A DNA stretch of 64,000 nucleotides from Fistularia commersonii. Taxonomy: Eukaryota; Chordata; Actinopteri; Syngnathiformes; Fistulariidae. Positions 15,001-27,100 of this stretch are shown here, one piece after another. Under the pieces are notes generated by a model that saw only the letters and a program-made list of their open reading frames with translations, had not been told where the DNA came from and did no database searches. Positions within the stretch are counted from its first letter, which is position 1. Every line of letters begins with the position of its first letter. A program made the position numbers and the translations under genes. The DNA is taken from the NCBI GenBank assembly GCA_037954325.1, contig JBBMNZ010000001.1, forward strand, positions 10,669,758 to 10,733,757, read 5' to 3'.

Positions 15001-16522
15001 CAGCTCCACACCCTTGAACCAGAGATCACAAGTGATCCCACATTGTCCTGGGCAACTGTTGCAATAAACAACAGTTGTCCGGCGTTCACGTTTACATGAT
15101 CGTCAACGTTTCAGTTTTTTCGGTGTTTCTTCAACTCGCTCGATTATTTCCTGACACAGAGACGCCTCATTTTCAATGTACGACCTTTGATAGGTGACAG
15201 GGCCTTGACAGATCTCACATTACGGTGTGTAAACGACACACGCACGCAGTGTGTTGTCAGCTGTTCTCAGAGTCCCCCGGTCACAGAGGTGTACCTATGG
15301 CAACCTGCACGTTTGCCTTCGTCTCCCGTAGCTGTTTGAATGCAGCGCACGAACACACAGTAAAAGCAATAGATACTGCCTGCAACCCGGAGATGGAAAC
15401 AACACGGGATTATGCCAGGGCGGTAAAATAAAGAGGCGCAGCACAACTAGTTTTTTTCAGTCGTTCCGGAACTTTTTTTTTGAAGTAACATTGTGGATTT
15501 AAAGCTAAGCAGACATTAGAAGTACACAGTTCTATGGCGTTCATCGCAGACCCAAGACAATGGATTCTATAAAAATGTAACACAGCTCCACTTAAAATTC
15601 CCTTAACAAGTGTATTTCGGTGCTGCTTGGTGGTTCACGTAAGAAATAGGCAACTGCATAACCACCCACATACCCAGTTGAGTCAGTTAACCCGACCAGC
15701 CCCTCGCCGCTGTGTCCCAGCTCCAGGTACCCCAACCCCCCATTTTCCCGCCATGACAATGTAACGGGAAAGAAAACAGAAAGGGGGATAAAACCGAGGC
15801 ATGGGCAGATTTGGGTTAACTGGGCGTTGTTTAAGAAATAAGGTACTTTTAATAAGGATTGAAACTATCCACACGGGCTCTGTCGTGCACTATCACTAAT
15901 CAACTCACTGTGGTAATTTTTTAATCTTTAACATATCGGTCCGACCGACAATCTGAAAGCAGAAATGACAAAGAGACCTCAACTCAATTTTATATCCAAG
16001 ACACTGACCTTGTGCCGGGTATTCGTGTGTGTGTGTGTGGGGGGGGGGTCCAAATAACTTTTAACAAAATATTTTCCCAAACTTAAAACATCAGAGGGGT
16101 ATTTTTCAGGGGTTGAACGACTGTTAGAGGTCATTTGTAATCGGGGAAACAAGCGGCTCCTTCCCTTCCCAGAAATGTGAGAACTGCATCCGCCCTGCCT
16201 GTGACACCGCAGGGGTTAGGCAGCTAGCACTGGTGGAGGGATTCACTGGATGAGAAAGGATAGAAAAGCTCTTAAAGATGACTTCGGGCGTAGATATAGC
16301 AGCAGATACACAATGGCCAGACAGACTGCGACATTCAGGGGCCAAACACGTGGCAGTTACCGCTGCGGGAATGAAGCGTTTGTCAGGACGGTTCGGGTTG
16401 TGGCGCCGACAATATCCCAACTTATCCGAGGCGGCGGGCACCAATGGTCCTACCTTCACAAACAGCTCGATTACGGGTTCATTATCCGCCTTCACCCCGT
16501 TTTGCGGTACCGACAGAGACAT
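1900..16522 (-). CDS. clic4: Chloride intracellular channel protein 4, 5' part (coding exons 1-2)
   Basis: Partial gene, continuing past the left edge. Exon 1 (16454-16522) encodes 23 residues, MSLSVPQNG...ELFVK; exon 2 (1900-2009) encodes AGSDGESIGNCPFSQRLF... to ...TTVDLKR. Both match vertebrate CLIC4 closely, including the CPFS motif whose cysteine is the glutaredoxin-like redox residue, and the putative membrane segment around LKGVVFNVTTVDL. CLIC4 is a soluble GST-fold protein that can insert into membranes and acts in vesicle trafficking, tubulogenesis and redox signalling (family knowledge). Splice sites: donor AAG|GTAGGA after exon 1, acceptor TTGAAG|GCTGG before exon 2, donor AGAG|GTGAG after it. 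The ATG at 16522 was chosen because the downstream residues align with the CLIC4 start; the frame is open further upstream (to 16645) but that stretch is not CLIC-like. Intron 1 is about 14.4 kb. It lies tail-to-head downstream of srrm1, as in human 1p36. CLIC5/6 are less likely because the N-terminus is short and CLIC4-like. Confidence 0.93.
3502..3553. repeat. (CA)n microsatellite
   Basis: Two (CA)n runs, 3502-3530 and 3541-3553, separated by a TCACTCACCC interruption, within clic4 intron 1. Confidence 0.9.
4071..4735. mobile_element. Non-autonomous hAT transposon (MITE-like, 665 bp)
   Basis: Bounded by perfect 16-bp terminal inverted repeats CAGGGGTCGGCAACCC. The flanking 8-mers are GACTATAC (4063-4070) and GACTAAAC (4736-4743), an 8-bp target-site duplication with one mismatch, the hAT signature. 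The terminal sequence followed by AGAGCCATTTGGACCC type sequence is typical of widespread animal hAT families. No transposase frame is present; the interior is AT-rich. It lies in clic4 intron 1. Confidence 0.87.
4985..5290. repeat. Unrecognised interspersed repeat, copy 1
   Basis: This stretch is related to 10033-10350 over about 300 bp in the same orientation. Shared blocks include GATGACATGTTTT, a region around AAATGGGACTGAGCCCA, GACCTCACTA...CAGACAGCATTG-like sequence, and ATAGGAC..TAA.ATCTT. I do not recognise the family and see no clear terminal repeats or coding capacity. Confidence 0.6.
5977..6063. repeat. (TA)43 microsatellite
   Basis: Uninterrupted TA dinucleotides over about 86 bp, preceded by a short GTGTGTGT block. 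The YIYIYI open frames across it on both strands are repeat artefacts. Confidence 0.95.
6342..6379. repeat. (CA)n microsatellite
   Basis: Imperfect CA repeat in clic4 intron 1, immediately left of a SINE fragment. Confidence 0.85.
6421..6532 (-). mobile_element. SINE head fragment, minus orientation
   Basis: The reverse complement of the central/head part of the tRNA-derived SINE seen complete at 57668-57980: it contains the reverse of the conserved CTTTCTGTGTGGAGTTTGC block followed by decayed B-box and A-box regions. Both ends are degenerate. Confidence 0.65.
10033..10350. repeat. Unrecognised interspersed repeat, copy 2 with internal duplication
   Basis: Second copy of the family at 4985-5290. 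Within it the block CCTCACTACCCAGACAGC occurs twice (near 10124 and 10172), suggesting a roughly 48-bp local duplication. The downstream part (GAAATAGGACAATAATATCTTGG, shortened here: GAAATAGGACAATAATATC) corresponds to the ATAGGACCATAACATC region of copy 1. No coding function is supported. Confidence 0.6.
10542..10710 (+). mobile_element. 3' end fragment of a GATG-tailed retroelement
   Basis: A GC-rich tract with three repeats of CTGGGCCTCACTG-like sequence leading into AGAAGATGGATGGATGG. Fish non-LTR retroelements of the Rex3/RTE type commonly end this way, so I read this as a 5'-truncated 3' end. Family assignment is tentative because no coding part remains. Confidence 0.45.
16025..16048. 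repeat. (GT)n followed by poly-G
   Basis: Short GT repeat running into a ten-base G run, about 400 bp from clic4 exon 1 inside intron 1. Confidence 0.8.
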
Positions 16523-16880
16523 CGTTGCTTCTTGGGGAGTTTTGCGGTAAAAGATGAGTTGTTTTCTCGCTACCACGCCCGACGTAGCTCGGTCCTCTTC
16601 ACCCCGGACAACCGTTGTTTTTTCTTCTCCCAGCACCAAAACCACCAGGTTGCTTTATCTCCCCGAGGAAGACGACTCCGGCGCTAAGTCACTAAAACCG
16701 AGAATAACGTCCTCAAGATCACTATTGTTTCTATGGTAGAGCGTAACTTCAAGTTAGAGACACTACAAAGACATGTTGGGTCGCGTAGCCCTCTCTCCCT
16801 CTCTCTCCTGGATCCAGTGATGAAGACGGTGGGAAGACGCGGCGCAGCGGATTATTTAAAGCCGTGATGTCATTTACAGC
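16523..16880 (-). promoter_or_regulatory. Probable clic4 5' UTR and promoter
   Basis: CpG-rich stretch directly upstream of the clic4 ATG, unlike the AT-rich surroundings. On the minus strand a TTTAAATA TATA-like box lies at 16853-16860, with a CRE-like TGACATCA (one base from TGACGTCA) at 16865-16872 just upstream. This would place transcription start near 16825 and give a 5' UTR of about 300 nt. Long opposite-strand open frames here are explained by high GC content. The start site is inferred, not seen. Confidence 0.5.
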
Positions 16881-18174
16881 ACACACAAAAACACAAGGGA
16901 AAAAAGAAATGCGGGGGTGTTATGAGGATTTTCCGCTCCGACGAGAGTCGGTTTTAGTTGCATCAAATATCCACTGAAAATCCGGAATATGAAACTTATT
17001 GACTTCGATCGTGTAACTCTTTAAAAACGCCGTAGGTTTCTAAAAACAGTAAGGCAGCACCCCGTTCCAGATCACGCAGCAAACCGCACTTTGGTCACAT
17101 TTGTGAGCGTACGTGCTAGTTTCTTCAAGTAGGCCCTTTTATATTGAGTTCTTTCTACACTTTAGATTTTGGATTACCCTGCACTTTTCAATAAAGCCCA
17201 CGTCATGACTCAAGGGTGCTTACCTGACATGTGCTTTGGGGTAACGTTTACTCATTTTATTCACTTGTAAAATGTGGTGTTTGCCTTACGTCTAGGAGTC
17301 AGAAACTCGGGTCTCGTGTTGCAGCAAGAAATGGGGGAAAAATAGACCCAACTAGCTGGCCTGCTCCACCTTTACCTTTGCTATTTTCCTTCCCAAATGA
17401 ATGAACAGTACCATGCGTAAAACCTCAACGAATTAGACGCCCCTGAGAAAAAAAAGGTTTTATATTTCAAACCTGAACACAAGCAAAGCACGAATCCTAT
17501 AAAATGTTTAATTTTCAAAGGATGACATGAATTAGGGCTACAAATCAAAGCAGTCAGAGTTTAACTGGGTGCAAGGGCTTCAACATAAAATTGCTTGTCA
17601 ATTCAGTTGGGAAAATTAAAGCATACTCTACTCACATCAGATTGTGGGTCTTCAAAGGAGACTACTTAATAGCCAGGGAGAAAAAAAAACAAACAAAAAA
17701 ACAGCAGGTTAAACATTGCCACACCTCTATGAAGTTATATGGGACAAGACATTCTGTTACAGCCTTTATAATATCTCACAGTTGACCCACCATTTCCACT
17801 AAAAAAGGGCAATGTAACAGTACGTTACTTTATGAAGGTTAATCCTCTATAAGCCTTTAAGACAGTGGTTCATGCACGTCAGACAAGTCACTGCACATGC
17901 GATCATTTCATAATGGAATCTACTGTGGAAAAAGATTACCAAGCTCAAGAGTTTCAACCATTTCTCTTCTTAACAATTTAAAAAGGTATGGACAACACAA
18001 GTTTTTACAGATTAGATAATACGCTGACTAATCACTCCAACACATTCTTCAGAATGTACCAAATCAGTAAAAGAAAAAAAAATGACAGAAGAATAATTTG
18101 TACATTCTAAAGTTGAATCAGATTGATGACAGACATCAAGAGAAAGTGAAAAAACAAAGGAGTGCCTCTCGCTC
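16881..18174. other. srrm1-clic4 intergenic space, including srrm1 3' UTR
   Basis: Between the srrm1 stop (minus strand) and the clic4 promoter. The part next to 18174 should be srrm1 3' UTR. A minus-strand AATAAA (TTTATT on the plus strand) is present at 17256-17261, about 0.9 kb past the stop, but I cannot show that it is used. No coding sequence was recognised. Confidence 0.5.
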
Positions 18175-21100
18175 TTAGGACATCTGTGAAGGGGACATTT
18201 GAGCCTTTCTCATTGAGCGGAGGGCCTTTTCTCTCAGGTGCTTCTCCAGGTCATCCAAGCTATCTTCCACCTCACTGTCAGACTCCTAAGGGGATAAAAA
18301 ACATTTCATTTATCTAAGCAATAGATTGAAAATGCTGGGTTATGGTAACTAACAGTAAATTCTAAAAATTGTGTTTGTTCACATCTATCAAAGACAAAGC
18401 CCGAGTACTTTAATACACAGGGAATAACCTTTCTGGAATCTCCATCCTCATCGACAGTCTGGTTTTCCTGTCCAACTCCACTTCCAGTAGTGCCACCTTT
18501 CTCCCTCTTATGCTTCTTGTGCTTCTTGTGTTTCTTCTCCTTCTTATGTTTCTTTTCCTTCTTCTTCTTCTTTTTCTTTCCACCACCCTCAACATCTGAA
18601 TTCTGCAATTAACCATTTACAAGGACATAATTAAAATGTTTCTTGATGGGGCTGCAGGGATCATTTTTTGATATATTAATGAGACCATCCATTTCACAGT
18701 AATTTAAATCATTTACATTATTATGCAAATTAAAACCCACTATGAGTGAATATTTTGTCTGCAAACCAAAAGTATCCCATGGCCCATGGCCAATGTTTCC
18801 CCTTCTCTTTAAATAGCCTTTGAGTGAGGCACTCAGGTCCTAATCTCCAAGTGCCCCTGCTTGCTGGAACTGCACTGCCCTGGGTTACTATTGCTTACAT
18901 TGTTTTTGTTTTTGTCCTATACTTTCAAGAGAGCATCTTGTCATAATACTAGTCAATTCATGGCCTGCTTTGCATGCACTGTAAAGACACTTTGGTGAAA
19001 GCATTTTCTGTTTGAAAGCAGAATTTCTATTGCAACAATGTTAAAAGACTTTTGGTCTATTATGAAAACATGACCAGGCAAATTTCAGCACAGATTTTCT
19101 TTTCTAAGAGAGAGTACGATTCATACTTATGTGACAAAAACATTTACCAGACAAGGATAAATTGTCTGGATGAAGACATGATCTTTTGTTAAATACAGCG
19201 TGTCACACAGACACATAATCCAGCATCAAGTCTGAAAAATTAAAAGGGGTCAGATTGTATTTGCTACGATTTAGAGCCTACTTTCAATGTTAGATTTGCT
19301 AGGAGTCTATGGCAAGCCTTATGCGTCATTTTTGGTTAACAATAGCATAAAGAAGCTGATGTGCAAGCGCCAATGTGGTATTACATAGCAGTTACAACCA
19401 CTCACTAATCTGTGCTTGATTGCATTTATTTTATCAGACTGTTTGGCTTTTGCAAATGTATGACATAGCTTAAGCAGTTAGGTAGTTTTTCTAAGTTCAA
19501 AAGACATACTGAACTCTATTTGTTCATAATTACAAAATCTTTTGAAATTTGTTAACATTTTCATGTTTTTATTAAAGCCATGTTTTTAACAATGTTTGTC
19601 ACTTTCCACTTTCATACTACATAAAAACGATTTTACCATTGATGGGTAATGAAAGATTATTTCATATTGTTTACATTGTTAATTTAATGATGTAATGAAT
19701 GGGTTTGCCTATTGAAATTTAAGTTATTCAGTGGGTAAAAAGCATTGAATAATGAATCCATATCTGTAGGACCATATTAAACTAAAACTTAAATGCCAAA
19801 CCTTGCTGGGTGATCGACTGCCAGATGCACTACTGGCCTTTTTGATTGGTGGTGGGGAGCCACTGACAGATCGAGACAGTGAGAGGGCAGTAGGTGGGGG
19901 GACTTGGAGTTTCTGAACTGCTGGTTGAGGGGAAAGAGATCTGGATCTGGAGGACACTCTCCTCATAGGTTGGGGGCTCTCTGAGGGTCTTTAAGGAAAG
20001 CAAAGGGGATGTCAGCAAATGCATTTATGTTAAACAGGTTCTGATGTACAAATGCACTAAAGAATAAACTCATTGACTTGGAATACCTCTGGTTGTTGCG
20101 TGGCTCTGGTGTACGTGAAACTCTGCGGATAGGTTTACCACAATGTGAAGGGGACTGTCTCCACTGGCTACTGGAAGATGCACTAGATGTTTCAAAACGT
20201 CCCTGAGGACTGGTGGAACCTCTGACAGTGCGATTGCGGTTAGCAGGTGATGGGGAGAGGCGACTGGCTGCCGCAACTGGAGATCGTGTATCCCTGCTTG
20301 GCCGTGCAGAGGATAGCAAAGGGCTTCTCCTTTGTCTGAGTGGGGATGTAGGAGGAGGTGTACGTCTCCGTTGATTAGGAGAACTCCTGCGTTTTGGGGA
20401 CCTGGAAGTACGGCGCTTGATTCCTGGAGAAGAGCGTTTTGTGGGAGAACTAGACAATTTCCTCTTTGGTCGAGGCAAAGGAGCGGGGCTGTAGCGACGC
20501 TGAATTGGGGGAGAGTAACGCCTTGGGGATGGAGACCTTCGCCGGGGAGGTGGGGAAGGAGATCTGTGAGGTGGCAAAGACAAGTAGTTGGACCCTATGA
20601 ATATCAAGTTAGACTTACACAATCATTTTATGTCTACAATAAACATGTCTACTATGGTATACCTGCGTCTAGAAGGAGATGGGGATCTACGGCGTCGAGG
20701 GGGGGATGGAGAACGACGTCTGCGTCCACCAGGAGATAGTGATCGCTTTTTCCTTAGGTATGAACAGAAATACAAAAAATGTGAACTGGCAAAGCTAAAT
20801 GTAGTCAACTTTTTTTCTTGGCATTCAATTTGGATCACATGGACTCCACATATTTGTTATGATTCTGACCTTGGAGAAACCTCTCTATGTCGCCTCCGCG
20901 GGGATGGTGTATGGCTACGCCTCCTTTTAACCTCTCCATTTCTAGCATCTGACACAGGCTTTGGCCTCTTAGGGCCTTCATCTTCTGAGGAAGAAGAACC
21001 TGTATCTATGACCAATAGCACAGAGGACAACTTAATAGCAATCTCCAGTTACAGAATTTGGCTAAGGAATGACAAAACCAATTTCAGGATTGAGGCACAT

Positions 21101-24100
21101 TTTCCAAAGTCCATGAGTAAACAAAAGTGGAAACTGAGTTAGATACAGGGAAATAAATTAGTGATAAAAACACTTATAACCTGATGACGACTGTCGATTC
21201 TGTCTGCGATACTGTCGACGCTGCTGAACCGAATCTGTCACCCCTTTCTCAATTTTATCCTCCTCTGAAACGTAGAGCATTGAATGTCCAATAAGGGTTT
21301 GCAAAAGCTGTGATATATACAGTAAATTTTCATGGAAGGGTTGAAATTTGGGGGGAAAAAACAAAACAAAAAAAAAGAAAGATATCTTGTTCATTTGATG
21401 ATTTGCTCTAGAAACAAGGACTCAAAATGGCATTATGGTGCAATTTAACAATGTATTTATATTGCAACTGTGTGCTGTGCTACTCCAAAAATTGTTACAT
21501 CTTGAAGATTATGCGTCCACCTGTGTGTCTGAAGATCATGGATAAACAGTAAAACAAGGTGGAATCAAATAAGATATTGAAATGGATGAAACTGTCGGAG
21601 AGCTATGTCCTCAAAACAAGAGTCTCATGATTGAGACATTGTCAAACTTTTTTTTTTTAATTCAAATTTTGATTGATACATGGAGTGCATATTTTTTCTC
21701 ATTCTACATTAGTTGCAGTAAAATGGATGAGTGTTGGCATCAAGCCCCTCACGGTCTATCAATAACATTGGTGTGATGTGTAGCCAATCTGTTATCAGAA
21801 CCATATATTTTGCCAGCCAAGGATAAACAAATGCCTTTAGTCTTTTAACTGAGACCACTTTGGTTTAAGTTTTAGATTGTTTTTCCTATAACTAAAAAGA
21901 TCAGTATTAACATTTATCTACCTCTGGCCAAAAGTTTCAAGACCTGGAAACTTAAGGGTACCATCTGATATAGATATACAGGATATGCAAACCAGCTGTC
22001 ATGGTTCCTTAAACACTTACCAGACTCAGACCCCTCAGACAGTCTCGATTTTGAATTGTCAGATGGGGAATCAGCTCTTGCATTTGGTTTTCGCTTAAAA
22101 CCTGAAAAACAAGGGTTTTTTTAATAAACATTTGAAATGATCAGATTTATTACTTAGGAAAAGACAGCCCTTCTTCTAATCCATACAAAATTGTGAATTT
22201 TTACTATGTTCTGACAAGAATGAAAGAAAGAACAGAGTCCTGTCATCTCCAGATGTTTTCGATTGATGCGGCAATGGTTGAATGTATCAGCCAGGGTGAT
22301 GAGGTTAAGTACAGAGCTGCTGTGGACAACTATGTCACATGGTGTGAGCTGAACCATCTACAGCTCAATGTGGCAAAGACATGAGGAACTTGTGGTGGAC
22401 CTTAGCAGGACCAATGACCCAGTGACCCCTGTCTTCATCAAGGGGATCAGTGTGGACATTGTGACTGACTACAAGTATTTGGGGGTAGTCATTGACAACA
22501 AACTGGACTGGGAAAAGAACATTGACACCCTGTACAAGAAGGGCCACAGCCACCTCTATCTGCGGGGGCGCTTGAGGTCCTTAACATCTACAGGACCATG
22601 CTTAAAATGTTCCGAGTCTATGGTATCCAATGCTATCTTCTATTCTGTGGTGTGCTGGGGCAGCAGGCTGAGAATAGCGGATGCCAATAGACTAAACCGG
22701 CTGATTTGCAAGGCCAGTGACATTGTGGGAGTGAAGCTGGACTCTTGACGGTGGTGTCAGATCGGAAAATGCTTCATAAGGTGAAGGTAATCCTGGATAC
22801 ATCCCGTGACCAACCCATTCCACAATGTGCTGGCCAGGTGCAGGAGTTCTTTCAGCCCCAGACTGATCCCACCACAATGCACCACGAGCACCATAGGAAA
22901 TCATTCCTGCAGGCAGCTATCATAATGTATAACTCCTCACTCTTAGTGTCAGACACTCGTCGTATGTTGGCTGTCGGTGGAGTCATCATGTGCATTCATT
23001 CCTAGTATGAGCAATAGTTCCATTGTCTTCTGTGCAATACATTTTTTTTCTGTGCAACAACCCCAACTTTACACAAAATTACTACATGTAACCATACACA
23101 TGTACTTGTACTGTAAATACACAGACATATGTTAAATATATTTTTATAGATTCTTTATATACCTTTAACTTTATTTCATTTATTCAATTTGATTTTTACT
23201 GTTCTTTTTATTTTATTTTTATCATTTGCTCTTCTATTCTTTATTTTGATATAAAGTTCTATTTTGATTCTTCCCCAATTGACTCTGTAGCAGGAGCTGC
23301 TTTCAACAAAAAGCAATTTCCCCCTGTGGGATCAATAAAGTATTCTGATTCTGAATAAGATATTTTCAATAATAATAATGAAAATATTATCACATTTTAA
23401 AGCACTGGTGAGAGTCAAGAAAATTGGTGCATTGTATTTGGCTAGAAAATATAGAACATCATACCAGCTGGCCTGGGCGGGGATGCCGAACCTCGCCCTC
23501 TTCTAATCCGAGGAGACTGTGACAGTCTATCTTTCCTGGTGGGGCTAATGGAAGTTTCAGGATGATGGGCTTGTTTTCGAGGTGGTGAATTAGATATTCT
23601 TTTCATTGCTTTTTTAGGTGAGCGAGACCCTGAGGAGCTGCTGCCTGATGACGAAGCAGAGCGTGATCGCCTCCTGCAATCCAAAAACCCGTAAGTACAT
23701 TAGAAAACCACATTCTCACATTTTGCAGTTGTGGGATGCAAATGTTCTCATAAAACTTTGTGCTTATCATTCAACTCTGTGGAAATTCAATACTTGGAAT
23801 TTATATGATGAGATAATAAAAGGATTTGAGGTTCATCAGGAAACTCTAAGCTGGTCTAGTGTACCCTGAAAGTGTTGGCAAGTGACGAACCTGCGGACTG
23901 GCGAACGTCTATGTCGGTTTCTGGAGCTGGTTGGCCCTCGTCTGGGAGGACTCCTTCGACGAGGAGACACCCTCCTCCTAGGACTCTGCCTTCTCCGTGG
24001 GGAGTAAGACCTGAAAAAAGGTGGACGGTAAACTTTGACTTTTAAGAATTATCTTTTAGTCTGAAGGACACATAATCTTTTAGATGTGAAAATTAACCTT

Positions 24101-27100
24101 GAATGGGAGCGTCTCCTATGATATCGAGAATGAGAACGAGAACGGTGGTGGGGTCTTTCCTTCCTGTTATCCCTCACCCTTTCTCTGGATCTTGGCCTTT
24201 CATCTTTCTTACTTTTCTGTGGCGAGGGCTCTTTGTCTTCAGAAACAGAGTCTGCTTTCACCACCTCGACAAGTGCATCACTATAGGTCAGAGAACGTAG
24301 GTTAAAATATTTACTGTTCAAATTATGTTATCTTAGAAAGAACCATTTGACAATACATTTGCTTCCTGATGGTGTGGTAAAGCAAATTATGGTGGAAAAT
24401 ACACATTGAAAATTACAAACCAGAAGGGCTTTAAAAAATAATAATAATGAAAATTCAAGTAAAACTATAATGCAAACTGTGGAAATAACAAAGTATAACT
24501 TAACTAATTCTTGTCCATGACAATGTTAACAAAGCAAAGAACATTATGAAAAAACAAACCAAGTGGAAGAGGCCTCTTGGATGACTGGTTCTGGCATGGC
24601 CCTTCCTGATGTATCAGGCTCTACGATCATCTCCACAGATTTTGTTGGAAGCTGCATCAATGGTGGAGGGGGTGAACCTCCAACCGGACTTGCTTTACGC
24701 CTTGGGGAGCGTGAGGGGCTGTGTTTTCTCTCCCGCTTCGGTGGTGACTTCCGCCTTGGTGAGGGTGACCTTGTTTTTCTCCTAAACAGAGGTACACATT
24801 TTCTACATAAAAATATCCAGTCTCCGTTCTATGATAGCAATATTAAAGGATCTTTTGTACCTCCTTGGACTCTTTGACTGAGCTCTCTCTCGAATGTCCT
24901 TTTCCTTTTTGTCTTCATCCACCTTCTTCAGAGAAGCCAGTTTCTCCTGTTCGATCTGTCCAAAGCAATAATGGTGATTATGTCACTGTCACTGGCCATA
25001 GATCCAATAAAACATTTGTACAGTCATCTGAAGTGTCAAATACTAGATTATAAAGGTATATGGATTGCAAACAAAAATACTGCTGCAATATATCAGGAAA
25101 TCATGGATAATGGAGACATTTTCCATTGTAATACCTCAGGAAAAAGCTCACCTGTCTTTGCTTGATTTCCTCTTTCTTGCGTTCTAGAAAAGCAGATGGG
25201 ATGCCAGCAATGTTCTCCTGGGCACTCAGCAACAAAGGCCACAGGTCCTTCATAAACTCCCGGGCATTTTTCCCATTCAGGAAGCCAGTTAGATTAATCT
25301 GCATCATCTTGCTATCTGGATGCTGTAACACAGACACAAAGTGGGAGAGAAAAAAGAAAAATATTGACATTTAGATTATAGAAGGAAAAATTCCAGGCGG
25401 CAGTAGGCTTCCTCATATGAGACTGCCTACATTCTCGCCTTTGCTAAACTACACCTGTCATAGTTAACCATACAAGTTAGACACTGGCTACTACTATTTA
25501 ATATCCCTGTTTTCAATGACGAGCTCATAACCTAGCAAATAAAAGTGGGATTGATTCTAATTGTACACAAAAGTATAGAAGTTAGAGTGCGAGACAGCTG
25601 AAGGGAGACATATCTAGAAATACAAAAACCAGCATGCAATATTGCTGTTATGGCCAATTCTGAATGTTATCTCTCAAACATAGTCTATCATAAAATAACT
25701 TGGATTTGCTAAGCACTATACCCACTACTTGACATTGTTGTACCCCATCCCTCCACCCACTTCAAGTTTAACAGTCTCCCCACAGATTACGCTTTCAGGA
25801 GTTTAACAAATAGCCACAATACAGAGTGCATTAAAACCCAACACTGCAAGAACAGTTCCGGTGTCTTCAGTGAGTCCCGTGGGATCAGTGGGCACGGAGC
25901 TCCCTTGGCTTGCTTCCGCCTCCCTACTGCTTGAGACTCAACCACCTTGAGCTTAATGTTATATCATTTATCTAAATTGCAAGAGACGAACAAGCAATAA
26001 TGAGTACACAGTCACACAGAAAAGGAGTTTTGTTCAACAACTGAAAATTAAGACTGAGAAACCAAATTGCTCTCTTCTTTACCAATATGCATTAGTACCC
26101 TTTAAACCTTTCAGTCCTTCCCACCCCTATATTATATGGGCAAAATTATTTGATTTTCAGAATCTCTCTGGATAAATTTTGAATGGTAAATGTTATTTCT
26201 GCACAATCATATCTCCATTTGTTTATGTTCGATAGATAACCTCATAATGCTCTTTAAGAAAATTGGCATATATTTGTATGTGACAAATGTGTTTTATCCT
26301 ATTTAAAATGTATTTGCAAAGAGCCTGTGCATTGGAAATTACCTATTGCTTAGGCATCCCAAGAAGTTTGACACGTAAATGGGGTTTCCATCCACCTGCT
26401 TCACTGGGCATTATCAATTAATAGATAAAGAAAGCCCTTGGTGTAAATGCCACAAACTACTATAAAAACATTTTTATGCTCAGAAGATGTGACATGCAGT
26501 ACTTGTGACAGTTCCTCCGCCAGATCATCAAAAATAAATGTGGTAACATATTAAGAGACTGCAATTTTCTTGAAATACTCCAAGAAGTAAAGGTGAATGC
26601 TCTACTGGATCATTAAGAGGGATTAAAATATATGACGCATTTTATGTCATCTGGGTACAGAGGTGTTCTTTTATTCCGCACTGACTACAGCTGACCACAA
26701 AATGGTGTCACCTCCAGGTTGACCTGAATTGGAAACAAATTGATAATTTCTTTGGTAAAGTTTTTAAAAAACGTATATAGACATTTGCAATTCATTTGGA
26801 TGGAAACCAAAATAGGGAATAGCAGAGAACTTGAAGCTTATTTAATGTACTGAGTTTCTATATTAACGGAACCAAAGGAATTATGAAATGAGGAATGAAA
26901 ATATTAAAAGGTTGAAAAAAGGAAATCGGTTTAGATGTTATACAATTTTAAATATTTTGAGAATATTGTAAAGGTAAAAATAGATAATACAGAAGCTCCA
27001 AAGTAGAACTATATTCAGAAGAGCCACTCCATTAAAAAACATTAAGAATAGGTATCACTTAACATCTGTTATACCACTCACCATACGCAAGTGAGACACT

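Larger units (their letters stand above)
2010..16453. other. clic4 intron 1 (14.4 kb), noncoding
   Basis: Large first intron between coding exons 2 and 1 of clic4. It holds a hAT MITE, two copies of an unrecognised repeat, several microsatellites, a SINE fragment and a GATG-tailed retroelement end, all listed separately. The stretch 14.7-16.4 kb is richer in CpG than the rest and may be a CpG-island shore. No exon of another gene was recognised on either strand. Confidence 0.6.

Noticed and set aside
16124..16645. 173-aa minus frame and long overlapping plus frames near 16.3-16.7 kb
   Set aside because: Only residues 42-64 of the minus frame are coding (clic4 exon 1); the rest is GC-rich 5' UTR and intron read-through. 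The plus frames are shadows.
20332..21142. Two long plus-strand frames opposite srrm1 exons 12-14
   Set aside because: Complement of RS-rich codons; the minus strand carries the srrm1 protein.
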